DNA from: Rallus limicola
Lineage: Eukaryota; Chordata; Aves; Gruiformes; Rallidae
Assembly (NCBI GenBank): GCA_022605955.1
Contig: JAKCOZ010000007.1
Location: 16,908,001 to 16,972,000, forward strand
Reading direction: 5' to 3'
DNA length: 64,000 nucleotides
Shown here: positions 23,971-34,262 of the stretch, piece by piece
Layout of the letters: each line of letters opens with the position of its first letter
How positions within the stretch are numbered: the first letter of the stretch is position 1
Position numbers and translations under genes: made by a program
The notes under the pieces: generated by a model
Database searches by the model: none
What the model was told of the DNA's origin: nothing
The model's input: only the letters and a program-made list of their open reading frames with translations

Positions 23971-26900
23971 CTTAAGATGCTTTCCAAAATAATTTGATTT
24001 TATGGCACTTCTTTGTTTCTTACACAGCAGTCACCTTGCCACTTCCTCTGTCTTCAAATTTCTTAGAAACAACACAAGAATTATTATTCAGTTCATTTGC
24101 TTATAGTCCTATATTTGACAATCAACCACCAGCAAACGTCTTCTCTGTGAACTGTTATAAACCTGTCAGTAATTATTACTACCTTTACTGAGCCATGAAA
24201 AATCATTTCCTCTCTAATTCCAGAAAGCAAATGAGCGTAAAGACCATTCTTGCTGTTACTGTGTTTCATGACTTGTTGATGAACACTATTGGCTGTGTAA
24301 AAGCATGGCCTATCTAAAAACACAGAAATAATATTTACACTCAGCTTTGGACTGTGATACTGTGATCAGTCTGCGTGCTCTGTCTTCTCTGTGATTTGGG
24401 CCAATGGATTCAGGTACATAGGGTATTTAGCTCCTGATAACTATACATTAGAAAATTGAAATCAGATACCATTAAATTGAGTAGACACAATTTTTTTTTG
24501 AAGTAGACTAACACAGCCCTTGAAATGCATTTTAATAACTGCATTTCAGTGGCAGCTGAAGTAATTTCCTGAAATCAGACTATAAAGAAATTAAGATTTT
24601 TTTTCCAGTTTTAAATGTAAATTGCTGTTGCTTGAGATCAAGTGCACAATATAGGGAAGATTAAGTCCAATTAAGTTTTTAGGAAGATATCGCATTCTTT
24701 TGGAAGTCCTTCTGGGAAAGGGCGTACTGCTCAAGGTGTTTCTCTGTTACTTTCTGGTCTTTTTCTTTTTACATTTCTAGTCCTCAAGTATTGACCTCAG
24801 CGTAGTAGTCAGTGTCCCATCTTTTGATGAAGTTTTCCACCTCATCTCTTGTCTAAAACTTATTTCCTCTAAGTCTAGGCTTAAGGAGACCCCGTTTCTG
24901 CTTCTCATCCTCCCAAGTGACAACACTGCCTTCAGTTGTTTGGGAGTCTTCCCTTTCATTACTTATCCAAGTGGAATTTGTCAAGACTTAGTAAAGGTTC
25001 TAACTAGTAGTCCAGTAAGGGCCTGACTTGATACCATTTTCCAGATCTGGACCCTGCTACAGTACACACTAAGCCATTGTAATAAAGCGTTAGTGCACAG
25101 CTGTGACAAGGAATTGCTATTTACATAACCATTAATTAACCCTTCCAGAAGTTTTCTTCTTTCTTGCCCTTTCCTTAACCTTGCACTAAATTACAAGCAC
25201 AAAAACAGAAGCCTGTGGTAGTATCATGTTGTAACAGGCAAGTCTCAAAAAGTGAGGTTACAGACTTGATTTTTACTGCACTCCTTCAGTTTGATCCAGA
25301 GTATGGGTGATGCCAAGAGAAAACTGAAAGAAAAGAAAAATGTTTTTCAGTCTCAAACTGAAAAACTGTTTTCTGTGAAAACACCTACTCTGGAATTTCT
25401 AAAGCTGAACTCTACATTGAAAGCAAGGTTTAACCAACCATTACATTGCTTAGTGTTGCTCTGCAAGCCTTTGATTAATTGATTCAGCCTTCTCCTTACT
25501 CATGTGACTCAAATGAATGAAGGGATGGCCACTTAAAACAGGGGACGGGAGAAAGATTGTTCTTTCTGGGAAAACTGAAATGAAAGAGCAATTGTATGGT
25601 CAAAAGACAAACAAGGTTATAATTTAGGGACAGATCATTAGAAAAATCCCATTTGATAGTTTTTAGTGTTTGGGTTGTAGTTTTTTTTTAATCCTATAAT
25701 TAAGGACTGAAATAAAAAAAAAAGTAAGGGTTTGGTGGGTTTTTGTTTGTTTGTTTGTTTTTGGTTTTGTTAAAGAAACTGACACAGGCCAGTAGTGCTC
25801 CTCATTTCTTTCTGAAGAAAAGCCCAAAGAGAATATCCAAAAATAGAACACTCAAAGGTAACAGCAAAGGACAATAATATTAATTAGAGGTCAAATCCTG
25901 AAGCACTGAATTCATTAAAAAACGTAGGCATTACCTAATGAGTAACCACTAGATTACAAGATATTGCTTTGTTTTACACAGTGAATCACCAATTCTTCAC
26001 TGCACTTCTGAACAACCTTGGCTGAAAAGGTGCAGAGACTTGGCACCCATCTCCTCACCCAGTTGTGCTGAAGGGAGATGAGGTTTGCAGTTCCCCAAGT
26101 GAAGGAAGGAATTGAGTTTGATTTCACAAGAGGTGATGGGCCCAACATATTGACTCATACCCCTTGAAACTCTTAGGGTGCCTTACTCCGAAGAGAGAGG
26201 TGGGAGACAGCACATGCTCACAGACTAAGTCCATGTAGAGGTCTTAAACCCATGAAGGACTTAATTTTGCAGCTCCCAGTTAGACTTGAACCTTTCACAT
26301 GCAGAATTACTAGTGAAGTGTCGGGAGCTGCTTTTCAACAGCTGTTCATCGTGTACTTGGAGAGAAAATGACAAGAACCATACTGAAAGTGGACCCTGGA
26401 AACACCTGGTGCACTGAATGCATCTATGTAGAGCTGTGAAATCTTTCCCCAGGCAGGAATTGTTAGCCAGGGATAACTCTCATTCTTTTGAACATCTGAA
26501 CTCTCTCATAAGTGAAACACCCAGGTTAAGCAGTACGCCTGTTCAGCTGAATAAAGCTGCTCTGGTAAGAGCAGAAGGGGTTATACTGGAGCAACAGGAA
26601 AAGCCTAGAGACTGTGAAAACAGAGGCGACCAGATCACTATACAGCAAGCAGATCTCCCAAAATTAAAACTGGCGTAAAAGGGCATACTTTGAATAGGAT
26701 AGGAGGTGAGTGTAAGGAGGGAGGGCCTGGCTCACATCAGAGCCCCAGCTCACAGCAGGGCCCCAGTCCTGCTTCCCTGCCTACAGATATCAGAGCATGT
26801 TGGTTTATGGCTTTTTTGGGGGAAAGAAGAGCACAACGTTTGCTTTTGGGCCACGATGGAGGTGCAGAGCAACAAAGAAAAGCAAAGACCCGAACTTGAG

Positions 26901-26990
26901 GATGTGCTTCTGCCCCTCAGGGCACTCCAGCAACAGAAACTGAGGTCATCGCTTCTCCACATCGTGCACCAAATGGTATCGAAAACCCCG
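23971..26990. other. Unique sequence, no gene recognised
   Basis: No exon or recognisable transposon. A short (TTTG)n run occurs at about 25743-25760. Beyond that I see nothing distinctive. Confidence 0.5.
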
Positions 26991-26999
26991 AGCGGATTC

Positions 27000-27060
27000 G
27001 GGGGGGGGGGGGGGGGGGGGAAGAGAAAAAGAAAAAAAAAAGAGAAAAAGAAAAAAAAGA
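27000..27060 (+). repeat. G21 homopolymer plus A-rich polypurine tract
   Basis: Twenty-one consecutive G residues (27000-27020) run directly into forty purines, mostly A with single G interruptions (27021-27060). The whole 61 bases contain no pyrimidine. Such a tract can form a quadruplex or triplex and is prone to assembly length errors. Confidence 0.95.
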
Positions 27061-27070
27061 TAAAAGGGAA

Positions 27071-27302
27071 AAAGCAAGAACGGGAAAATGCCGCGCCTCG
27101 GGGATGTACCAGCAGAGGTCAGCACAGCCGGGAGAATGGAGAGCTGCGTGCCACGGTGACGGTGCTGCTGCCGCCGGGGTAGCGATGCTGCCGTCGGGGC
27201 AGGGCTGGTGGCTGCTCCCTCAAGCCGAGGAATTGGAGCTATGCCCTACTAAGTGGCTAATATCACGCATCGGCAAACTAAACGGCAGCAGGGACGGGTA
27301 GT
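27071..27302. promoter_or_regulatory. Small CpG-rich patch
   Basis: About eighteen CpG dinucleotides fall in roughly 230 bases, the densest in the window, in an otherwise CpG-poor neighbourhood. A CTCF-like word, ccagcagaggtcagc, lies at 27109-27123. It fits the core CTCF pattern except for a T in the GGC step. There is no TATA box and no clear splice donor. It could be a small CpG-island promoter, a methylation-protected site, or a fragment of a GC-rich repeat I do not recognise. Confidence 0.35.
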
Positions 27303-28770
27303 TTTTTTTATTCTGAGCCCTTTTGTGCTTTTTGAATTCGAGAAGTGTAGTTTGACGGAGCACTTTTTGTAAGAAAAAAACCCACCAGAGTTCTTTCACA
27401 ACAATAAAACTTTCTCTACAATTTATATAATGTGGAAGAAATCACATTTATCACTGTCTGTTAAGAAGCCCAGCCTGATGCACCTTTTTCTTTCACAACA
27501 CTTGCTCTCTCAGATCATTATATTCATAAAAGCCAGAATGTCATTCATCAGACTTAATCAGTAAAACCCTCCTTGGAGGCAGCTGTTTGTTCCAAGAAAG
27601 CTCTGTTTCATGAATCATTTTATATCTGGATTCCCTGATTTAAAGCTAGTGCAGGAAACTGGATTTCCCTAATGTAAGGTGATAAATCATGCCTGTTTCT
27701 CCTGAGAACAATGATGAAACTTGGGTTCCTTCCAGATCAAATGATGGCAAATGCCAAAATACCCAGTTAGGAGTGAGGTATAAGGAGGCAAGATGCAGAA
27801 ACATACACAGACTTTGCTCCATCTCCTTCTGAAGTAGAACAGTACAGATAAGAGAACCTTGGTATGTAGCAGAGTTGTGTGAGCTTTAGGTTATTGAGTT
27901 AGGAAATGAAAACCATAGGGATGTGCAGATTGAAGTATTGTTGGTGCTATCCTGCCAGTGATTTTCTGACTGAAGAGAACTACAACTGATTGGTATCTTT
28001 GCATAAAGTCATGTGGATCCTTTTGGAGATCCAAAGAGGTTGGATTTCTCTAATATGCCATATTCACACTATGAATGGAAACTTAGATATTATATTTCAG
28101 AGTCAAGGATATTCCTTGACATGGATTAGTTTATATTAAAGGAATGTAGCACCATGCATCAAAGAACATTAGCGAAACCTGACCTCATCCATCACTGGCT
28201 CTCAGGGAAGTGTAGCCATATCCATTAGTTTCATGAAAATCCAGATCTGATTATCAGTTTATATTGGGTAATCCTTGCATCACATTGTGTTACATTAAAG
28301 AGAAACTCTGTGTGATAAGTTAGAATAATTTGGTCCTGCTAAAATCCACAGAACTGTCACTTACCACTCCAGCAATCCAGTTATTCAAACTAATGCCAAC
28401 GAAAAAAACCCAAACCTCAAAAACCACAAATAGCTGTCAGTCAAGACATATTTATGAGTTTCAGCCTTAGATCTCACCAGTATTTATCATCTGGGAATAA
28501 CACATGGACTGGTTATGTTTCTGATGGTGCCACTGCAATGACACAGCTTGACAATGCCAAAGACTGAACTTTCTACCATTCAACATCACCTCTGGCTCAA
28601 ATCCATCATTATCATGATGAGAATTTGACTCAGTTGCATTCAGACATGCATCTCTCATGCCATTTTAAATCCCCAGTCCTGGTGGGGATGGCATTGAACC
28701 TGTGGATTTGCAACCTGGTAGGACTGCAGCTGGAGGATATACAGGATAGTTTAGGACCTCTAAAACTGTA
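27303..28770. other. Unique AT-rich sequence
   Basis: No gene or recognised repeat. Two short inserted-looking A/C-rich phrases (near 28398-28432) are the only irregularity. Confidence 0.5.
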
Positions 28771-28940
28771 AGGGTGAAAAAGGACTGGAACAGATTTCCC
28801 AGAGAGGTTGTGGAGTCTCCTTCTCTGGAGACATTAAAAATCTGCCTGGAAACGTTCTTCTGTGACATAATCTAGGTGATCCTGCTCTGGCAGGAGGGTT
28901 GGACCAGATGATCTTTCGAGGCCCCTTCCAACCCCTAACA
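28771..28940 (+). mobile_element. CR1 LINE 3' UTR fragment, distinct subfamily
   Basis: It starts at the phrase matching actggaacag...cccagagaggttgtgg and ends at cccttccaacccctaac, lacking the final attctatg repeats. The segment ttctgtgacataatctaggt with gatcctgctctggcagg marks a different CR1 subfamily from the copies at 21238 and 35855. It is 5'-truncated and noncoding. Confidence 0.88.
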
Positions 28941-30510
28941 AAAACTTGTTGTCTTGGGCAGAAAAAAGTGATGCTGTATATAAAATGTTTCATATCAAAA
29001 ACATATGCCAGTCTTAGAAAAGTTCAGGGTTACACACCAAGGAGAAGACTTGGGAAATTTTATTCCACATTTTCTCAGTTGGATTACACTTTTAGATGGC
29101 GGCGCTCACTTTCCAATTCCAGTTGTTTCACAAAAAGCTCCATTCTTACCAGGACAGGCATGGAGGGAGAGGGTCTGCCTTGGGTTCCGGTTATGAAAGG
29201 ACCTTGGTTTGTCAGCTTAAGGCTCATCCTGCCATGTAAATTGTGTGCCTCAAGTTTTGCCTTTAGGCCTTCTGAAACCTCTTTGTGTCCCTAAGTCAAG
29301 TAACTCAGCTTCAATCATCAAGGCACCTCAGAGAAAATGATAATAGGGCATCATTTTATAATTAAGAATGGAAATTCAGTCTCCCAAATGGTCATGAAAT
29401 TAATCCCTTTTCATCTAGCGTCTTCAGAATGAGAAACCTCATCTAATGCATCTCTTGACAGTAGCAACAAAATCATCATCCATCACTCTGCACCAGGGAA
29501 GACCCTTCATTTGCTTCATTTTCAGTCTGGGAATACCACCTTCTCACAAATGAATGAACACCAGAAAAACGGCCCTTCAGATAAATCGCCTCTTGGGGAT
29601 ATATATCTTTAGATACTGCATTGCGTTCATATATTAGTATTATATGCATTATCTTTCCCATAAGATGAATAAAGCCTCCACACAGCAGAAATCACCCTGT
29701 GTATATTCATTTTATGATCAGAATAAACCTGCTATGTTACCTTTAGTGCGGGAATTCTGATTGGTGACCAGGAAAGCACTGGAGGACAGGAAAATCAACT
29801 TTATTGCACTGCAAAGTAAATGTAATGGAAGAAGAGACTGACAGCCCTACATAGACAAAAAGCTATCGTAACAATCCTGCACTAACACTAAACATACAAT
29901 CTATTTTAAATAACCTTGATGCTGTCTCCATATGTTGAGTACAATGATGCAGTGATAAATGATACTGAGATTGGGAACCTTACAGAGAAACGAAATCAAA
30001 TATCCTCCAGCAGAAAGATTCTTTGCTTTCATTCAGCAAAGAAATTCTGCCTCGTGTTTATGTTTGTAGAGGAAAAAGAGCTAACCTACTCCTTTACCTA
30101 GTGTTTGCTTTTGTAATCTAAAAAGAACATCAGTAAGGCTTTTGAAAAGGAAGTGTATTACTGGTCCCCCAAACAATAGCAGATAACAGATTACTGTAAT
30201 TGTAACCGGGTGTCAGATAGTCTTGGAAATATTTTAAAGGGAAAAATGTGGATGAGACTCAAGGCAATTATGTAAATAAGGACTGGAAGCATTGCCTAAT
30301 GCAATACTACCCACAAAAAACAAGTTTAGGCTTAGTTGTATCACATAATTTTAGTAAAAAGACACCGAGCTGAATCACTTAAATTAATTCAGAGACAGAC
30401 ATCAGTTCAGATCAAAGGAAATTCTGTACTCAGTCTTCATCCACACCAAGGGATTTGGCAAGGGATTCTCCTGCCTTCTTGTAAGAGTGAAATGATCCCC
30501 TGCTGCTAGA
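28941..30510. other. Unique sequence, no gene recognised
   Basis: No gene or repeat recognised. An AATAAA in minus orientation near 29799-29805 (plus strand ctttattgc) could be a polyadenylation signal, but nothing upstream on that strand looks like an exon. Confidence 0.45.
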
Positions 30511-30730
30511 AAGACTGGGTCCAGTCTTACTGAACATATTCATCAATGACCTGGACAAAGGGAAGAAGTGCACCCTCAGCAAGTTTGCTGCTGATGTTAA
30601 ACCAGGAGGAGTGGTCAATACACCTGAAAACTACATTTAGAGAGGCCTGGACAGGCTGGAGTGTTGGACAGAGAGGAAGCAAAAGAAATACAAGGACAAG
30701 TGTACGGTCCTGCACCTAGGGAGGAATAAC
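30511..30730 (+). mobile_element. Older CR1 copy, left part (split by insertion)
   Basis: This is an ORF2 segment of CR1: ttcatcaatgacctggacaa, then caccctcagcaagtttgctg, then cctgcacctagggaggaata. It stops abruptly at aataac (30725-30730), in the middle of a phrase that resumes at 31587. The two halves are one older element split by the younger one. It carries stops and is inactive. Confidence 0.85.
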
Positions 30731-31580
30731 ACTGTCCAGCATGACATCCTTTTCTCTAAATTGGAGAGACATGGATTCAATGGGTGGATCACTTGTTGGA
30801 TAAGGAACTGGCTAGATGGTTGCACTCAAAGAGATGCTGTCAACTGCTCAATATCCACGTAGAGGTCTGTGACAAGTGGTGTTCCTCAGGGGTCAGTACT
30901 AGGATTGGCACTGTTCAGCATCTTTCTTGGTGACATAGACAGTGGGATAGAGTGCACCCTCAGCAAGTATGCTGAGGATACCAAGCTGTGTGGTGAGGTA
31001 AACACACTGGAGGGAAGGAATGCCACCCTGAGGGACATAGACAGGCTGGAGAGATGGGCTCATGCAAACTGCATGAAGTTCAAAAAGGCCAAGTGCAAGG
31101 TCCTACACGTGTGTCAGAACAATTTGAAACACAACTACTGGCTGGGCAGAGAGTAGATTTAGAGCAGCCCTAAGGAGAAGAACTGGGGGGGGTGCTGATT
31201 GATGACAAGCTCAACATGAGCTGACAATGTGAGCTAGCAGCTCAGAAGGCCAACTGTGTCCTGGGCTGCATGAAGGACAGCACGGCCAGCTGGTCAAGGG
31301 AGTTGATTCTGCTCCTCTACTCTCATGAGACCCCACCTGGAGTACTGCGTCTCGGGTCCCCAGTACAGAAAAGATGTAGAGTTGTTGGACCTAGTCCAGA
31401 GGAAGACCATGAAGATGATAAGGGGGCGGGAGCACCTCTTCTGTAAAGACAGGCTGAGAGAGTTGGGCTTGCTCAGCCTGGAGAAGAGAAGGCTCTGGGG
31501 AGATCTAACTATGACCTACCAATACTACCAGAACTAGATATCTTTGAGGTCCCTTCCAACCCAAAGCATTCTATGATTCT
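30731..31580 (+). mobile_element. Younger CR1 copy nested inside an older CR1
   Basis: The copy starts at actgtccagcatgacatcc and ends in the CR1 tail gcattctatgattct. It contains the reverse transcriptase segment (30869-31156) and the C-terminal RPHLEYC block (about 31325-31350). A large internal deletion joins ctaccaatac to gaactagatatctttgaggt at about 31520-31535. Compared with 35939-36213 of the copy in this window, roughly 275 bp of the 3' region is missing. It lies within the older CR1, so it inserted later. Confidence 0.88.
30869..31156 (+). pseudogene. CR1 ORF2 reverse transcriptase fragment
   Basis: This 96-codon frame translates to a recognisable piece of the CR1 reverse transcriptase: SGVPQGSVLG (residues 3-12), then CTLSKYAEDTKL around residues 29-40. 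In the family the catalytic box reads F/Y-A-D-D. Here it is YAED (codons at 30968-30979), so the first catalytic aspartate is replaced by glutamate. The frame opens at GTG, has no start of its own and ends at a TAG at 31157. The same frame reopens at 31325-31537 with RPHLEYC. It is a dead remnant; the intact protein would copy its RNA into DNA at the insertion site. Confidence 0.9.
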
Positions 31581-32005
31581 AACAACCCCAGGCACCAGTA
31601 CAGGTTAGGGGTTGACCTGCTGAGAAGTGCTGCAGAGAAGATGTCCTGGGGTGCATTGAGAAAAGTGTGGCCAGCAGGTTAAAGGAGACTATTCTCCTCT
31701 ACTCTGCCCTGGTGAGGCCACATCTGGAGTGCTGTGTCTTCATGTCAAGAAAGACAGGAAAGTACTGGAGGGCCACAAGGATGATGAGGGGACTGAAACA
31801 TCTCTCTTATAAGGAAAGGCTGAGAGAGCTGGATCTGTTTAGCCTGGAGGAGAGAAAACTGAGAGGAGATCTCATCAATGCTTAGTACCTAAAGGGCAGA
31901 TATCAAGAGGATAGGGCCATACTCTCTTTAATGGTGCCCAGTGACAAAACTGGCACAAACTGGAACATGAGAAGTTCCGTCTCAACGTGAGAAAAAAATT
32001 CACTT
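31581..32005 (+). mobile_element. Older CR1 copy, right part
   Basis: It resumes at cccaggcaccagtacaggtt, the exact continuation of the left part ending at 30730. It then runs through the ORF2 end (GPRPHLECC-like frame at 31667-31885 with [20 protein letters not shown]) into the 3' UTR (agttccgtctcaacgtgaga). The final tail is lost. aacaac at 31581-31586 resembles aataac at 30725-30730 and may be an imperfect 6 bp target duplication of the younger insertion. Confidence 0.85.
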
Positions 32006-32231
32006 TGAGGGACAAATTACATGTCTCTCTAAAACTCCTTAGTGCTCTGTGGGAGTTTTGACGCTGGGTCCTTGTGTCTCACTGCTTTGTTAGACAGCTG
32101 TAACAAGGTCTGTCAGTCTAAGGGGTGCAATATTAACCTCTTACACTCTCACAGCTAACCAGAATGCAAATTGGACATTTGTTTTAGCTGTGGCTTACAT
32201 AGGTAGATAACAGGTTACATTTCACTTACTC
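32006..32231. other. Short unique spacer between CR1 copies
   Basis: Nothing recognised; it separates the plus-strand CR1 nest from a minus-strand CR1 end. Confidence 0.5.
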
Positions 32232-32371
32232 GAATCATAGAACCACAGAATGTTTTGGGTTGAAAGTGACCTTAAAGACCAACTAGTTCCAACCCACCTG
32301 CCATGGGCAGGGACACTCTCCACTTGACCAGGTTGCCCAAAGCTCCATCCAACCTGGCTTTGAATACTTTC
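32232..32371 (-). mobile_element. CR1 LINE 3' end, minus strand
   Basis: The plus strand starts with the reversed CR1 tail (aatcatagaaccacagaatg), then ttttgggttgaaagtgacct and ccaacccacctgccatgggc, and ends near caacctggctttgaatactt. It is a short 5'-truncated piece. With the plus-strand nest at its left it makes 1.9 kb of nearly continuous CR1. Confidence 0.92.
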
Positions 32372-33482
32372 TTTACACTGAGAGAAGCTGGTTTCATATA
32401 TTAGTGGGCAGTTCAGCAGAGATGAATATATCACAGTATGAAGTTGGTGGCCTGGGTCCATGGGATATGCAGCTGAACTGCAGGACTGGGATGGGGTCTC
32501 TAGAGTCCAATCTCTCCATCAGCTAGTAATTTTGCACTGGAGTTGGGTACAGATTTGGTAGATTGCATTCTTTTTAAAATCAGAAATACAGGCATGAATA
32601 CTGCTGTACAGAAAATCATCCTCTTGTATTGAGAAAATTACTGCCTCTTCAAGGGCTTTAAGCAAGGCATTGCAGGTACCAGCAGTAAAACTTGGCTGCA
32701 TCAGACAGTTTGTGTTGTGGCAGTGATCTTTGGTCCCACCTAAACACATATAATTAAATGACAGCACCATTGATAATTTAATATTGTGGAATTTTTTCTT
32801 CAGGTTTCTCATTTTGTATGTGAGAATGGATATTAAGTATCAATGGACCTCTGAAACACACTAAATCTTAGTTCAATTTACATAAGGAAAATGTATCTCC
32901 ATGCTTCACTGAGTGTTGAAAGAAATTCATGCATCACCAAGATAGGGAGAGGTCAGCAGTATCTTTTTATATTTATTCTAAGGAAACATTTTTCCAAGCA
33001 TCACTTTTCATTAAAGATACCTGGCCACATGCATCATTTTGCAAAATGTGGAATGGCTATAATAAATCACATTACCAGAGGGAGATGTCACCACATATTA
33101 CAATAAAGAAATGTTACCTCATGATTTTGTTTAATATTGAGGAAAGGTAAATCTTTCACATCACTTAACATCATGGGAACACAGCCTGGCAGTGAGCAAC
33201 CTGCACTGGGGGGAATATGAATATTTCACATCCTTAGCTGAAGAGCATAGGAATAAAAAGCATATCATTTTTCAGTTATGAATGTTAAAGAGTTTATTAT
33301 TGTGATACTTTCTCAATCTACACAGTTATCTGAGTTACACTCTTGGTTAATTCTGCCAGAGGTTTAGCTGATGATGGCATTTTCTAATTCAACCATGCAA
33401 TCTTATCATGCTGCTAGGGCACAGGATGAAGCACTCTTGCATAAAACACAGGAACAGGGTTTTGTTTTTTTTTTTTCAGCTT
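32372..33482. other. Unique AT-rich sequence
   Basis: No gene or repeat recognised. A T-run with cag (33463-33479) just before the microsatellite looks like a splice acceptor but leads only into the repeat. Confidence 0.5.
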
Positions 33483-33738
33483 TCCCTCCCTCCCTCCCTC
33501 CCTCCCTCCCTCCCTCCCTCCCTCCCTCCCTCCCTCCCTCCCTCCCTCCCTCCCTCCCTCCCTCCCTCCCTCCCTCCCTCCCTCCCTCCCTCCCTCCCTC
33601 CCTCCCTCCCTCCCTCCCTTCCTTCCTTCCTTCCTTCCTTCCTTCCTTCCTTCCTTCCTTCCTTCCTTCCTTCCTTCCTTCCTTCCTTCCTTCCTTCCTT
33701 CCTTCCTTCCTTCCTTCCTTCCTTCCTTCCTTCCTTCC
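33483..33738 (+). repeat. Two-phase tetranucleotide tract (TCCC)34(TTCC)30
   Basis: Thirty-four TCCC units (33483-33618) pass directly into thirty TTCC units (33619-33738) without any interruption, giving 256 bases of pure pyrimidine on the plus strand. T-rich sequence flanks both sides. Open frames through it (repeated PPSL and PSFL) are artefacts. The length is close to what short reads cannot span, so unit counts may be unreliable. Confidence 0.98.
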
Positions 33739-33907
33739 TTTTTAGCTTTCTTTCTTTAGAAATATTCTATGACCACATGACCTTCCATGGGCCTGCATGT
33801 ATATGGTTGAGGTCTTCATCTCTGGTTTTGCAGAACAAGAACACTGCTCTGTGTTGGTTCCTGTGAGATACGTATCTCCAGAGATCAACAAGGCTTTCTC
33901 TGTAATA
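33739..33907. other. Short unique spacer
   Basis: Nothing recognised between the microsatellite and the old CR1 copy. Confidence 0.5.
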
Positions 33908-34262
33908 ATAGGAGTCTGTGAGACATACTGAAAGGACTGGGGTTGTTTATCCCAAGGGAAGAAAAAAAATCACAGGGGCTAATGATAACAATCTTACAGT
34001 ACATTAAAGACTCTAGTGAAGGTGAGAACAACCTCATGGACATGTCTGCAGTGAACAAGGTATATAGCACATTAACCCTGAAGCAAGGGAAAGTCAATGT
34101 AAAACTAGGGAAAGCTTTCTAGGTGCAAAGACAGTGGCATATAGAAAGAGTTTGCTGATGAGAAAATGTCTCACTTAGTCTTTTAGGAGAAAAACTGATG
34201 CTGCCCTGAGGTAGAAGGTTTAGACTACATGACCTCTCAAGTTTTATTTTCTAGTTTTATTT
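33908..34262 (+). mobile_element. Ancient CR1-like LINE 3' fragment
   Basis: A decayed copy reads in CR1 order: aaaggactggggttgtttat, gataacaatcttacagtaca, cctgaagcaagggaaagt, and finally ctgccctgaggtagaagg with gactacatgacctctcaag. The last phrase is the CR1/L3 end motif (gactagatgacctctcgagg) with point changes. Age is similar to the copy at 22695 and older than that at 35855. Confidence 0.75.

Noticed and set aside
33463..33480. Splice acceptor (T-run plus cag)
   Set aside because: It leads directly into the microsatellite, with no exon downstream.
33371..33866. Open frames of 124 and 152 codons rich in Pro, Ser, Leu and Phe
   Set aside because: They are translations of the (TCCC)n(TTCC)n microsatellite; a perfect 4 bp repeat without a stop is open in every frame.
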